From positions 6,820,001-6,884,000 of the forward strand of contig NZ_JACYXC010000001.1 of the NCBI RefSeq assembly GCF_016031615.1: 64,000 bases of DNA. Direction: 5' to 3'. This stretch comes from Streptomyces pactum (lineage in GTDB: Bacteria > Actinomycetota > Actinomycetes > Streptomycetales > Streptomycetaceae). This document shows, piece by piece, positions 26,235-35,442 of the stretch. Position numbers and translations under genes: made by a program. The notes below the pieces were generated by a model. The model did not search any database and was not told the DNA's origin. It saw nothing but the letters and a program-made list of their open reading frames with translations. Numbering within the stretch: the first letter of the stretch is position 1; each line of letters starts with the position of its first letter.

Positions 26235-26936
26235 TCAGAACCCCGGCCCGTCCTCCCGGTCACCGGCGGTGGCCAGCCGTCCCCACAGCAGGTCCGTGAG
26301 ATTGCGCACCAGCTCGGCGCGGGAGAAGGGGCGCTCGCGCAGCCACCAGTCGCCGGCCGCGTACATCATCCCGACGATGCCGTGCCCCCAGGCACGGGCC
26401 GCCGCCCGATCGCCGGGGCCCAGTTCGACGCGTTCGGCGATCACCTCGGCCAGCTCCTCGCCCATCCGGCGGAGCAGCGGCGCGGAGTGCCGGCCGACGT
26501 CGAAGCCCCGGTCGGCCCCGGCCTGGTCGGTCTGGTCGTCGTCGGCCGGGTGCATCAGGAACCGGTAGACCTGCGGGCGGGCCTCCACCGCCGCCAGATA
26601 GGCGTCGAGGGTGGCCTCCACCCGCTCCCGCCGGTCGGAGGGGGCGTCCAGCGCCTCGCGCAGCGCCGTGAGCAGCGCGTCGGTGTGCCGCTCGGCGAGC
26701 GCCCGGTACAGACCGCCCTTGTCCCCGAAGTGGCGGTAGAGGATCGGCTTGGTGATCCCGGCCTCGGCCGCGATGGCGTTCATCGAGGCCCCGGGACCGT
26801 CGCGGAGCACCACCCGGTCGGCCGCCTCCAGCAGCTCCCTGCGGCGCTCGTCCGCGTCCCCCGGCCTGCGGCCGGGCGTGGCCGCCTCCCGCTCGGTTGG
26901 CCGCCGGTCGTCCTGCCGGCCGGTCCCGGTGTTCAT
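26235..26936 (-). CDS. TetR family transcriptional regulator
   Basis: The 233-residue protein has an N-terminal TetR helix-turn-helix at about residues 30-75 (ELLEAADRVVLRDGPGASMNAIAAEAGITKPILYRHFGDKGG split across the three helices). An all-helical ligand domain with WGHGIVGMMYAAGDWWL near the end follows. It is divergent from the acyl-CoA dehydrogenase gene, and the 157-base gap holds two GTTACC/GGTAAC palindromes. I infer that it represses the dehydrogenase and senses an acyl-CoA or related ligand. The first 25 residues are a charged, probably disordered extension. Confidence 0.92.
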   Translation of the reverse strand: MNTGTGRQDDRRPTEREAATPGRRPGDADERRRELLEAADRVVLRDGPGASMNAIAAEAGITKPILYRHFGDKGGLYRALAERHTDALLTALREALDAPSDRRERVEATLDAYLAAVEARPQVYRFLMHPADDDQTDQAGADRGFDVGRHSAPLLRRMGEELAEVIAERVELGPGDRAAARAWGHGIVGMMYAAGDWWLRERPFSRAELVRNLTDLLWGRLATAGDREDGPGF

Positions 26937-27026
26937 CGTGAGGTGCCTCCCCGCCCCTGGTACGTGGTGTGACGCCTCCGCAACGTAACACTTCGCCGCA
27001 GGTGAGGGGCGGGTTGGCCGGGGGAG

Positions 27027-27055
27027 TTGACAGGTGTACCAGCCGGTAACAGACT
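27027..27055 (+). promoter_or_regulatory. Promoter of the acyl-CoA dehydrogenase gene
   Basis: A consensus -35 TTGACA (27027-27032) and a weaker -10 CAGACT (27050-27055) are spaced by 17 bases. The operator copies overlap the spacer and the start region. Confidence 0.6.
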
Positions 27056-27074
27056 CCGGGTTACCACAGGTAAC
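27035..27074. promoter_or_regulatory. Twin TetR operators (GTACC/GGTAAC palindromes)
   Basis: GTACCagccGGTAAC (about 27036-27050) and GTTACCacaGGTAAC (27060-27074) are two palindromic sites on the same face, 24 bp apart, overlapping the promoter and transcription start. A TetR dimer bound to each would block transcription of the dehydrogenase. Confidence 0.7.
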
Positions 27075-27092
27075 AATCATGCGGGAGGCGTC

Positions 27093-28322
27093 ATGGCGGA
27101 GTTCTCTTTCGAGCTCGACGAGGAGCAGCGGGCGGTACGCGACTGGGTCCACGGCTTCGCCGCGGACGTGATCCGGCCGGCCGCCGCCGAGTGGGACGAG
27201 CGCGAGGAGACCCCCTGGCCGATCCTCCGCGAGGCCGCCAGGATCGGCCTGTACTCCCTGGACTTCTACGCCCAGCAGTACTTCGACCCCACCGGCCTGG
27301 GCATCCCGGTGGCCACCGAGGAGCTGTTCTGGGGCGACGCGGGCATCGCCCTGTCCATCATGGGGACCGGGCTGGCGGCGGTCGGGGTGCTCGCCAACGG
27401 CACCGAGGAGCAGGTCGGCACCTGGGTGCCGCAGATGTACGGGGACGCCGACGACGTGAAGGTGGCCGCGTTCTGCTCCTCCGAGCCGGACGCCGGCTCC
27501 GACGTCGCGGCCATGCGCACCCGGGCCGTCTACGACGAGGCCAAGGACGAGTGGGTGCTCAACGGCACCAAGACCTGGGTCACCAACGGCGGCATCGCCC
27601 ATGTCCACGTGGTGGTCGCGGTGGTCGACCCCGAGCTGGGTTCCCGGGGCCACGCCTCGTTCATCGTGCCGCCGGGCACCCCTGGCCTGTCCCAGGGCCA
27701 GAAGTTCAAGAAGCACGGCATCCGCGCCTCGCACACCGCCGAGGTGGTCCTGGACGGGGTGCGGGTACCCGGCTCCTGCCTGCTGGGCGGCAAGGACAAG
27801 CTCGACGAGCGGCTGGCCCGGGCCCGGGAGCGGGCGCGGACCGGCGGCGGGGAGCGGGTGCGGAACGCCGCGATGGCCACCTTCGAGGCGTCCCGCCCGG
27901 CGGTCGGCGCCATGGCGGTGGGCACCGCCCGGGCCGCGTACGAGGTGGCCCTGGAGTACGCGAAGACCCGCACCCAGTTCGGCCGTCCGATCATCGACAA
28001 CCAGGGCGTCGCCTTCCAGCTGGCCGACATGCGCACCCGGATCGACGCCGCCCGGCTGCTGGTGTGGCGCGCCTCCTGGATGGCGGTGAACGGCAGGCCC
28101 TTCACCGCCGCCGAGGGGTCCATGTCCAAGCTCTTCGCCGGCGAGACGGCCAGGACGGTCACGGCCCAGGCGGTGCAGATCCTGGGCGGCAACGGCTTCA
28201 CCCGCGACTACCCGGTGGAGCGGATGCACCGCGACGCGGCCATCTACACCATCTTCGAGGGCACCAGCGAGATCCAGCGGCTGGTCATCGCCCGCACCCT
28301 CTCCGGCGTCCACATCCGCTGA
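27093..28322 (+). CDS. Acyl-CoA dehydrogenase
   Basis: This FAD enzyme oxidises an acyl-CoA to the 2,3-enoyl-CoA in fatty acid or branched-chain breakdown. The 409-residue product has the three-domain family layout, with the FAD/substrate segment FCSSEPDAGSDVAA, the LNGTKTWVTNGGIAH loop, RTQFGRPIIDNQGVAFQLADM, QILGGNGFTRDYPVERMHRDA and the ending IFEGTSEIQRLVIAR. A Glu base in the usual position (FEGTSE) is compatible with a short/medium-chain enzyme. The ATG at 27093 has a GGGAGG ribosome site. Regulation by the divergent TetR protein is likely. Chain length cannot be told from sequence. Confidence 0.93.
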   Translation: MAEFSFELDEEQRAVRDWVHGFAADVIRPAAAEWDEREETPWPILREAARIGLYSLDFYAQQYFDPTGLGIPVATEELFWGDAGIALSIMGTGLAAVGVLANGTEEQVGTWVPQMYGDADDVKVAAFCSSEPDAGSDVAAMRTRAVYDEAKDEWVLNGTKTWVTNGGIAHVHVVVAVVDPELGSRGHASFIVPPGTPGLSQGQKFKKHGIRASHTAEVVLDGVRVPGSCLLGGKDKLDERLARARERARTGGGERVRNAAMATFEASRPAVGAMAVGTARAAYEVALEYAKTRTQFGRPIIDNQGVAFQLADMRTRIDAARLLVWRASWMAVNGRPFTAAEGSMSKLFAGETARTVTAQAVQILGGNGFTRDYPVERMHRDAAIYTIFEGTSEIQRLVIARTLSGVHIR

Positions 28323-28348
28323 GGCCCGGCGGTCCGGGGCCCGGCCGT

Positions 28349-28368
28349 CCGGACGGTCGCCCGTCCGG
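28349..28368 (+). terminator. Short hairpin after the acyl-CoA dehydrogenase gene
   Basis: CCGGACGG (28349-28356) and CCGTCCGG (28361-28368) pair across a TCGC tetraloop, 27 bases past the stop. The surrounding 290 bases to the ada gene hold imperfect CGGTCGCCCGTCCGG repeats but no gene. Confidence 0.5.
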
Positions 28369-28616
28369 TGATCACCCCTCCGGCGGTCGCCCGTCCGGCG
28401 GTCCGGCGCCCGGCCGGGCCCTCGCGCCGGCGGGCGGTCCGTCCACGCGTCCGCTCCCCGTCCCCTGACGGACCGGCCGCCCGTGCCGTGCGGGGCAGGT
28501 CCGGCCTCCCGGGCCCGGCACCGGTCTCCGGGCGGTCCGGGGCGGCCGGTGCCCGCCGGCAGCGCGGCGGGCCGGCCTCCCGGCACGGGCCGCCGTCCCA
28601 CCCCGGCCGCCACCTC

Positions 28617-30380
28617 TCAGTCCCGGCCGGCGGTGGCGCGTCCGGCGGTGCCGGCCGGACCGGCGGACGGGGCGGGCCGCGCGGACCGCCGGCGGTGCCA
28701 CAGGTGGTGCATCGCGTAGGAGCGCCAGGGGCGCCACCCGTCGGCACCGCCCGGACCCCACCCGGCCTCCGGGGGAACGGTCCGGAACACCGGGTCCCGC
28801 GGCAGCAGCACGTCCGGGTCGCCCAGGGCCCGCATCCGGATGTAGCCGGCCGCCCAGGCGCCCACGCCGGGCAGCTCCAGCAGCCGGCGCTCCGCCTCCT
28901 CGCGGTCCGCGCCCGGATCCAGCCGCAGGGTGCCGTCCGCCAGCGCGGTGCTCACCGCCCGCAGCGCCTGCCGACGGTCCGCGGGCAGGCCGAGCGGGGC
29001 CAGCGACGCCTCGGCGAGCGTCTCCGCGGTGGGGAACAGATGGGTCAGCCCGCCCCACCCGGCCGGACGCGCGGCCCCCACCCGGGCGCCGGCAGCGGAT
29101 CGCCGTAGGCCGCCACCAGCGCCTCGTCCGCCCGCCGCCCGCCCGCCGCCGTGACCCGCGCCAGCACCGCCCGCACCGCCAGCTCCCGCGGGTCGGCCGC
29201 GCCCGGTGCCCGCATCCCCGGCCGCCGGGCCACCAGCGGCCCCAGCACCGGATCGGAACCCAGCCGCTCCGCCACCGCGTACGGATCGGCGTCCAGGTCG
29301 AACAGCCGCCGCATCCGCTGGGTGGCGGTGGTCAGGTCGCGCAGCTCGCTCAGGTGGAGCCGGCACGCCAGCCAGCCCCGGTCCGCCGGCCCCTCGGCCA
29401 CCTCGGCCACCCCCACCCCCGTGCGGCAGCCGCAGGGTGCGGCGGTAGACCCGGCCCCGCCCGCCGTCCGGGGCGGGCCCCCTGCGCCCCGCTCGGCGAC
29501 GGTCACCTCCTCGACCCCGCGCACCGCCCGCCGCTCCAGGTAGTCGAACAGCTCGCCCACCGCGTACGGGCCCCCGGTACGCCAGCCGCAGCGGGACCCC
29601 GCCGGGCGCCTCCGGGGCGGCGGCCCGCCCGGCCGCCGGCCCCCCGCCCCCGGGGTGCGCCCCCGGCTCCCGTACCGCGGCCCCGGCGGGTGCCGGCCCC
29701 CGCCCCGGGGTGTGCACGGGCGCCGGCTCCCGTACCGCCACCGGGCCGGCCGCGGCCGGCCGGGCCCGGTCCGGGCCGCCGCCCCGGGCCGTGGACCGCC
29801 GCCGGCCGGCGTCTCCCGCCGTGCCCGGCCGCGGCCCGCGCAGTTCGCTCGGCGTCGCCGCGTAGATCTCCCGGATGGTGTCGTTGAACTGCCGGACGCT
29901 GGCGAAACCGGCCGCGAACGCCACGTCCACCGTCCGCAGGGCGGTGGTCTGCAGCAGCACCCGCGCGGTGTGCGCCCGCTGCGCCCGGGCGAGCGCGACC
30001 GGCCCGGCGCCCAGTTCGGCGTTGAGCTGCCGCTGCACCTGCCGGGCGCTGTAGCCCAGCCGGTCCGCCAGGCCCGCCACCCCCTCGCGGTCCACCACGC
30101 CGTCCCCGATCAGCCGCATCGCCCGCCCCACCACATCGGCCCGGGCGTTCCACTCCGCCGAACCCGGCACCGCGTCCGGCCGGCACCGGCGGCAGGCCCG
30201 GAACCCCGCCCGCTGGGCCCCCGCGGCGGTGGTGAAGAACCGCACGTTGCGCCGCTTGGGGGTGACCGCGGGGCAGCTGGGGCGGCAGTAGATGCCGGTG
30301 GTGACCACGGCGAAGAAGAACTCGCCGTCGAACCGCCCGTCCCGGCTGCACACCGCCTCGTACATGCTCTCCTCGTCCAT
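28617..30380 (-). pseudogene. Bifunctional Ada regulator/AlkA DNA-3-methyladenine glycosylase, with four apparent frameshifts
   Basis: The N-terminal half is intact. A zinc-Cys4 Ada domain carries the methyl acceptor in YCRPSC (Cys32, Cys36, then Cys63 and Cys66), and an AraC-type helix-turn-helix follows (SVRQFNDTIREIYAATPSELR). After a long Pro/Gly/Ala linker comes the AlkA glycosylase domain (LRLAYRGP, YRRTLRLPHG, LACRLHLSELRDL, GVGAWAAGYIRMRALGDPD). That domain is split between two frames. The frame changes near 29573, again at about 29460-29510, near 29412 and near 29080, each explained by one added or lost base in a G/C run. Protein similarity resumes each time, so the damage is recent or a sequencing artefact. 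The ATG at 30380 has a TGGAGGGG site. Intact homologues repair alkylated DNA and activate their own regulon. Confidence 0.82.
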
Positions 30381-30523
30381 CACCCCTCCAGGGTGCGTGA
30401 TCGCCGGGGCGCGCGCTGGCGGGATTCGGACATCGCCGCTGCTGATGCGGGCCGTCCGGACCTGGGGGACCATGGGACCGCGGCGGGCAGCCACACGGGG
30501 CAGCGGAAGACGGAGACACGACG

Positions 30524-32755
30524 ATGGGCGGAGGCCCGGCGGGCCGCCACCGGGACGCGGACGGCGGCGGGCGCAGCGGCCTGGACGAGCGGGCGGTGGC
30601 CCGGCTGCTGGGCAGCGCGGACGCCCAGGAGCTGCTGACCGCGGCGATGGGCACGGTGGAGCCCGGCCCGGGCAGCTCGGTGGGGCTGCTCTACCGGGCC
30701 GACGGCGACGGCATGATCCGGCTGCTGGCCGCGGTGGGCGCCGAGGAGCAGGCCCTGGAGCAGTACCGGGTGATCTCCATCGAGGCGGAACTGCCCGCGG
30801 CGCAGGTGATCCGTGAGCACCAGCCGCTCTACATCCTGCCCGGCGAGCTCGACGACCTCTACATCGAGGCGGGGCTCGTCCCGGAGAGCATGCCCGCCGA
30901 GTACGCGGTGCTGCCGCTGATGATCGGTTCCCGGTGCATCGGGTCGATGGTGCTCGACGTCCCCGGCGGTCACCTGCTGGACACCGCCCGGCACCGGTCC
31001 TTCCTCACCCTGGCCTCGCTCTGCGCCCACCGGCTGGACCAGCTGCTGGACCGGGAGCGCCGGGACACCGGCGGGCCGGAGCCCTACGCCGGGCACCCGC
31101 TGCTGCCGTTCCGGACCCGCAACCGGGCCGGCATGCTGGAGATGGCCATGGCCAACGCCGGCATCGGCTCCTTCGACTGGGACTTCCCCTCCGGGCGGCT
31201 GGTGTGGGACGAGCGGCTGTGCCACCTGTTCGGCATCGCCCCGGCCGCGTTCGACGGCCGCGCCGAGACCTTCTACGAGGCGGTGCACCCCGAGGACCGG
31301 GAGATGGTGGAGACGGCCGTGCGGGACAGCATCCGCACCGGCCGCTACCTGGCGCGCTTCCGCATCGTGCGGCGGAACGACCGGGCGGTCCGCTGGATCG
31401 AGGCGGAGAGCAGGGTGGTGTACACCGCCGCCGGGGAGGCACGGGGCATGGTGGGCGTCGCCCGGGACACCACCGAGGAACACGCCCGGGAACAGGAGCG
31501 GCAGGCGCGCAAGGACTTCGTGCTGGGCATCACCCGGGCGTTCACGGCGGCCTCCTCGTCCGAGGACATCGTCGCCACCCTGGGCGACACCGTGCTGCCG
31601 GCCTTCGGCGGCCAGCGGATGGTGGTCTACCTCAAGTCCGAGGACGGCACCATGGAGCCGCTGGGCTCCTGGGGCTTCACCGAACAGGAACGGGAACGGC
31701 TGCGCTGGATCAGCCGGATCAGCATCGACAACCCGTACCTGGCCCCGCTGCTGGACGGCGAGCCGATGTTCCTCAGCTCCCGGGAGGAGTTCATGGCGCG
31801 CATCCGGGACGAGCGGCTGGTCCCGCTGCCGGGGCTGCACGCCTGGGCGGTCCTGCCGCTGACCACCGCGGACGGCCTGGTCGGGGTCTGTGCGATCGTC
31901 TACGACCACCCGCGCGTGTTCTCCCCCGACGACCAGGTGCTGGGCGCGGGGCTCGCCGGCATCCTCGCCCAGTCGCTGGCCAGGGCGCGGCTGTTCGACG
32001 AGCGCCGGGCGCACCTGACCGAACTCCAGGACCTGATGCTGCCCCGGCGGCTGCCCCGGCTGCCGGGGCTGGACATCCTGGTGCGCTACCGCCCCGGCTC
32101 GGACGGGCTGGACGTCGGCGGCGACTGGTACGACGCGCTGCCGATGCCGGACGGCCGGGTCGCCCTGGTCATCGGCGACGTCCAGGGCCACAGCGCGCGG
32201 GCCGCCGCGGTGATGGGCCAGCTGCGGATCGCGATGCGGGCCCACGCCGCCGAGGGGCACCAGCTGTCGTCGCTGATGGCCCGCGCCAACCGGACCCTGG
32301 GCGATCTGGAGACCGACCTCTTCGCCACCTGCGTCATCGTCGACATCGACCCGGCGGACGGCACCGTGCGGACGGTACGGGCCGGGCACCCGCACCCCCT
32401 GGTGCTGGGCGCCGACGGCCGGGCGGAGGTGCTGCGGTGCCCGGGCGGGATGCCGCTGGGTCTGTTCCCCGGCGGCGACGAGGAGTACCCGGCCACCGAG
32501 ACCGTGCTGCCGCACGGCGCGACGCTGCTGCTCTACACCGACGGCCTGGTCGAGCGGCCCGGCGCCGACTACGACGAGGGGGTGGCCGACCTGACCCGCC
32601 GGCTGGCGCGCGCCGCGGTCACCGCGAACGGGCCGCACGGGCCGGACCTGGAGCTGCTGGCCGAACAGGTGACCACCCGGGCCGTGCCCGAGACCGGGCA
32701 CCACGACGACGTCGCGCTGCTGCTGGTTCGCCGCCGCGCGCCGGGTACCGGCTGA
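30524..32755 (+). CDS. GAF-PAS-GAF sensor with SpoIIE-type PP2C serine phosphatase domain
   Basis: The 743-residue soluble protein carries, in order, a GAF domain (about 20-185), a PAS domain (about 200-320, with FDWDFPSGRLVWDERL), a second GAF domain (about 330-495) and a SpoIIE/RsbU PP2C domain (about 520-735). Metal ligands are in DVGGDWYD, IGDVQGHSARAA, LYTDGLVE and HHDDVALL. Such phosphatases dephosphorylate anti-anti-sigma factors after sensing small molecules, light or redox through GAF/PAS. It lacks the HATPase domain that its two paralogues in this window have. It is divergent from ada, with an ATG at 30524 and a GGAG site. The signal is unknown. Confidence 0.92.
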   Translation: MGGGPAGRHRDADGGGRSGLDERAVARLLGSADAQELLTAAMGTVEPGPGSSVGLLYRADGDGMIRLLAAVGAEEQALEQYRVISIEAELPAAQVIREHQPLYILPGELDDLYIEAGLVPESMPAEYAVLPLMIGSRCIGSMVLDVPGGHLLDTARHRSFLTLASLCAHRLDQLLDRERRDTGGPEPYAGHPLLPFRTRNRAGMLEMAMANAGIGSFDWDFPSGRLVWDERLCHLFGIAPAAFDGRAETFYEAVHPEDREMVETAVRDSIRTGRYLARFRIVRRNDRAVRWIEAESRVVYTAAGEARGMVGVARDTTEEHAREQERQARKDFVLGITRAFTAASSSEDIVATLGDTVLPAFGGQRMVVYLKSEDGTMEPLGSWGFTEQERERLRWISRISIDNPYLAPLLDGEPMFLSSREEFMARIRDERLVPLPGLHAWAVLPLTTADGLVGVCAIVYDHPRVFSPDDQVLGAGLAGILAQSLARARLFDERRAHLTELQDLMLPRRLPRLPGLDILVRYRPGSDGLDVGGDWYDALPMPDGRVALVIGDVQGHSARAAAVMGQLRIAMRAHAAEGHQLSSLMARANRTLGDLETDLFATCVIVDIDPADGTVRTVRAGHPHPLVLGADGRAEVLRCPGGMPLGLFPGGDEEYPATETVLPHGATLLLYTDGLVERPGADYDEGVADLTRRLARAAVTANGPHGPDLELLAEQVTTRAVPETGHHDDVALLLVRRRAPGTG

Positions 32756-32919
32756 ACCGGACGCGCACCCGGCCGGCCCGGGGCGCTTCGGCGGGCAGAC
32801 GGCGCGTTGCCCGGCGGTGTCCGTCGACCGTTCACGGCGTTCTCCGTACTCCGGTTGCCGTCCAACAGCGGGTTCCGGCCGAAACCGGCCACGGGGGTGA
32901 CGGCCCCGACCGATCGGGC

Positions 32920-33714
32920 ATGACCCAGCCGAAGCGCACGAACCCGCCCCCTGTGAAGGACCCCTTGATCTTCATCCAGTTCATCGCGCAATTCGCCGTC
33001 ATCGGTGGATTGATCGTCCTCGTCCGTGCGCTGCTGGAGCAGCGCAAGCTCTCCGCCGTCAACGCGGTTCCGACGGTGGACATCTCCGACGTGGGCGAGC
33101 GGTCGCTCAGGTGCGTGATCAAAGGCTCCGCGGAGCCGCGCCCGGGCGGGCTGCTGACCGGCCCGATGTCCGGGAGACCGTGTGTGTGGTTCCAGGCCAC
33201 GATCCAGGAGACATGGCGGACGGTCGAAAAGGACGAGGGCCGCGAAATCTCCACCACGCACACCAGCACACGGTGGAACGTCTGCTCGGCGCCGCAGTTG
33301 TACGTCCGTGACCCCACGGGCCTCGCCGTGGTGAATGTCGACGGCACGGCCGTCGACGAGCCGGTCCGCAGCCACCTCGTCACGATGCCGGCCGTGGAGG
33401 CGCAGCACATCGAAGTGCCGGGGAAGCCGATCGTCCTCGACAAGCGGAAGCTCGACCATACGGTCACCTGGAGGGAGGTGATCGTGCCCCCCGGACAACC
33501 GATGTACGTGCTGGGCGTGGGACGGCGGCATCCCGAGACCGGTCACGCCGTCATGAGCAAGCCGGGCCGAGGTCCGTTCATCGTGTCCACGCTCTCGGAG
33601 GAGGAGCTCAGGGAGCGCTCGTCGGAGCGGACGAGGAGCAGGTACATCGGCGGCGGTTCGCTGTTCGTGGTCGGCGTCACCGTGTTCACCATCATCGAAC
33701 TGACATCGGGCTGA
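32920..33714 (+). CDS. Bacterial GIDE-domain-like membrane protein
   Basis: This 264-residue protein has one transmembrane helix near the N-terminus (FIQFIAQFAVIGGLIVLVRALL) and one at the C-terminus (GGSLFVVGVTVFTIIEL). The soluble part between resembles the GIDE/MULAN domain (PF12483), with LTGPMSGRPCVWFQATIQE, a strand-rich middle with LYVRDPTGLAVVNVDG, and REVIVPPGQPMYVLG. In mitochondria this fold accompanies an E3 ubiquitin ligase RING, which is absent here; bacterial copies have no known function. Codon use is less GC3-biased than in neighbours (TTG, ACA, CGT, GAA appear), hinting at transfer. It stands alone after the phosphatase gene. Confidence 0.6.
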   Translation: MTQPKRTNPPPVKDPLIFIQFIAQFAVIGGLIVLVRALLEQRKLSAVNAVPTVDISDVGERSLRCVIKGSAEPRPGGLLTGPMSGRPCVWFQATIQETWRTVEKDEGREISTTHTSTRWNVCSAPQLYVRDPTGLAVVNVDGTAVDEPVRSHLVTMPAVEAQHIEVPGKPIVLDKRKLDHTVTWREVIVPPGQPMYVLGVGRRHPETGHAVMSKPGRGPFIVSTLSEEELRERSSERTRSRYIGGGSLFVVGVTVFTIIELTSG

Positions 33715-33776
33715 CGAAGCCGTCGGCACGGTGGGAGGCCGGCCGGAGCCCTGCCGCGGGTCACACGAGAGCCCAC

Positions 33777-33793
33777 CCGGGCGCCGCGCCCGG
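33777..33793. terminator. Short bidirectional hairpin between the GIDE-like gene and cbiO
   Basis: CCGGGCG and CGCCCGG form a seven-base stem with a CCG loop that directly abuts the cbiO stop codon and lies 63 bases past the GIDE-like stop. Confidence 0.45.
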
Positions 33794-34690
33794 TCACCGC
33801 GCCGGCCGGCCGTGGCCGAGCGCGGCGCCGCCGGCCGTGCGGCCGGCTCCGGGGCCGGCCCAGCGGCCCAGCTCCTCCGGTGTCAGCGGGCCCGGCTCCC
33901 CGGCGGCGAGCAGCCCGTGCGCCCGCAGCACCTCGGCGGCGGCCGTCCCCCACGGCCGGCGCAGCCGCGCCTCGTCCAGCAGCGCGCGGTCGGTGAGGAG
34001 TTCGCGGACCGGGCCGGTGCGCAGGCCCCCGGGGGCCAGCACCGCCGCGTCGTCCGCCCACCGCAGCGCGAGGTCCACGTCGTGGGTGGCCATCAGCACC
34101 GTGGTACCGGCGGCCCGCAGCCGTGCCAGCACCTCCAGCAGCCGCTCCTGCCCGTCCGGGTCCAGCCCCGCCGTCGGCTCGTCCAGGACGAGCACCCTGG
34201 GGCGCATGGCCACCGCCCCGGCGATCGCCGCCCGCTTGCGCTGCCCGTACGAGAGCAGATGGGTCGGCCGGTCGTGCAGCGCCGTGATGTCCAGCGCCTC
34301 CAGCGCCTCGGCGACCCGGGCCCTCACCTCGCCCTCCGGCAGGCCGAGGTTCATCGGGCCGAAGGACACGTCCTGCCCGACCGAGGCGGCGAACAGCTGG
34401 TCGTCGGGGTCCTGGAGGACCAGCTGGACGGTGGTGCGCAGCCGGGTCAGGCCCTTGCGGTCGTGGCTCACCCGGGCGCCGTCCAGCCGCAGCTCGCCCC
34501 AGGCGCACCGCAGCCCGCCGCTGAGCAGCCGCATCAGCGTGGTCTTGCCGCTGCCGTTGCGGCCCAGCAGGGCCACCGACCGGCCCTCGGTGACGGCGAA
34601 GCACACCCCGCGCAGCACCGGGGGCCCGTCCGGGTAGGCGTATCCGGCGTCGCGCAGTTCGACGACGGGGGGCGCCGGCGGCGGGGTCAT
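33794..34690 (-). CDS. cbiO: Cobalt ECF transporter ATPase CbiO
   Basis: CbiO is the ATP-binding subunit of the CbiMNQO energy-coupling-factor importer for cobalt. The 298-residue product has Walker A GRNGSGKTT, the Q-loop in VLQDPDDQL, the signature LLSYGQRKRAAIAG (a Y-G-Q variant common in ECF ATPases), Walker B VLVLDEPTAGLD and the H-loop LMATHD. The C-terminal 60 residues are variable and Ala/Gly-rich. The ATG at 34690 overlaps the cbiQ stop by four bases. It is the last gene of the operon led by a cobalamin riboswitch, which points to cobalt rather than nickel. Confidence 0.94.
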   Translation of the reverse strand: MTPPPAPPVVELRDAGYAYPDGPPVLRGVCFAVTEGRSVALLGRNGSGKTTLMRLLSGGLRCAWGELRLDGARVSHDRKGLTRLRTTVQLVLQDPDDQLFAASVGQDVSFGPMNLGLPEGEVRARVAEALEALDITALHDRPTHLLSYGQRKRAAIAGAVAMRPRVLVLDEPTAGLDPDGQERLLEVLARLRAAGTTVLMATHDVDLALRWADDAAVLAPGGLRTGPVRELLTDRALLDEARLRRPWGTAAAEVLRAHGLLAAGEPGPLTPEELGRWAGPGAGRTAGGAALGHGRPAR

Positions 34691-35436
34691 GGCAGGAACC
34701 TTTCCAGGACGAGCGTGGCGGCCACCAGCGCCGCCAGCAGGGCGAGGGTGGCGCCGACGAAGCGCGCCGAGACGGTGGCGGGCGGCAGCAGCACGCGCAG
34801 GGTGCCGTCGTAGCCGCGGCCGGCGAGCCCGGCCTGCAGCCGCCCGGCCCGGTCGAAGGCGCGGACGAACGCGGTCGCGCCGAGCCCGGCGACCGACCGC
34901 CAGGCCGCGGCCCGCCCGGAGTGGCCGAGCCGGGCCGCCTGCGCCTGGCGGACCCGGGAGACGGTGTCCAGCAGCAGGAAGCCGATCCGGTACATCACCA
35001 GGGCCACGTCCACCACCGGTGCCGGGACACCGGCCCGCACCAGCCGGGGGAGCAGGTCGGAGACCGGGGTGGTGAAGGCGAGGAGCAGCACCCCGAGGGA
35101 GGCCGCCGAGGTGCGCAGCAGCAGCTCTCCGGCCTGCACCGGGCCGCCGGGCGCCGGGGAGACCCAGCCGGTGTCCCCGCCCAGCTGTACCAGGAGCGGC
35201 AGCGCCCCGGTGACGCAGAAGCCCAGGGGTACCCGGAAGGCGCGCCACAGCTGCCGTCCGCCGACCCCGGCCGGGCCGAGCAGTACGGCGAGTGCGGCGA
35301 GGGCCACCAGCGGCGCCCCGGGCCAGGGCGGCAGGCAGATCGCGGTGACCGTCAGGCCGATGCCGAGCAGCGCCTTCTCGGCGGGGTGGCGGTGGCGCCA
35401 GCGGCTGCCGTGCGCCGCCGCGTCGATGGGCAGCAC
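34687..35436 (-). CDS. cbiQ: Cobalt ECF transporter membrane subunit CbiQ
   Basis: CbiQ is the T component that couples ATP hydrolysis by CbiO to the substrate-binding CbiM. The 249-residue product has several hydrophobic helices (KALLGIGLTVTAICL, LVALAALAVLLG, LGVLLLAFTTPVSDLL, ATLALLAALVAATLVL). It also has an Ala-Arg-Gly coupling helix near residues 205-212, visible as GLAGRGYDG. The TPVSDLLPRLVRAGVPAPVVDV segment is typical of the family. It overlaps cbiO by four bases and starts six bases after the presumed cbiN stop. Confidence 0.93.
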   Translation of the reverse strand: MLPIDAAAHGSRWRHRHPAEKALLGIGLTVTAICLPPWPGAPLVALAALAVLLGPAGVGGRQLWRAFRVPLGFCVTGALPLLVQLGGDTGWVSPAPGGPVQAGELLLRTSAASLGVLLLAFTTPVSDLLPRLVRAGVPAPVVDVALVMYRIGFLLLDTVSRVRQAQAARLGHSGRAAAWRSVAGLGATAFVRAFDRAGRLQAGLAGRGYDGTLRVLLPPATVSARFVGATLALLAALVAATLVLERFLP

Positions 35437-35442
35437 GGCCGG

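Noticed and set aside
30934..33714. A 926-codon frame joining the phosphatase region to the GIDE-like gene
   Set aside because: The first two thirds are an out-of-frame reading of the phosphatase gene; only the part from 32920 is real.
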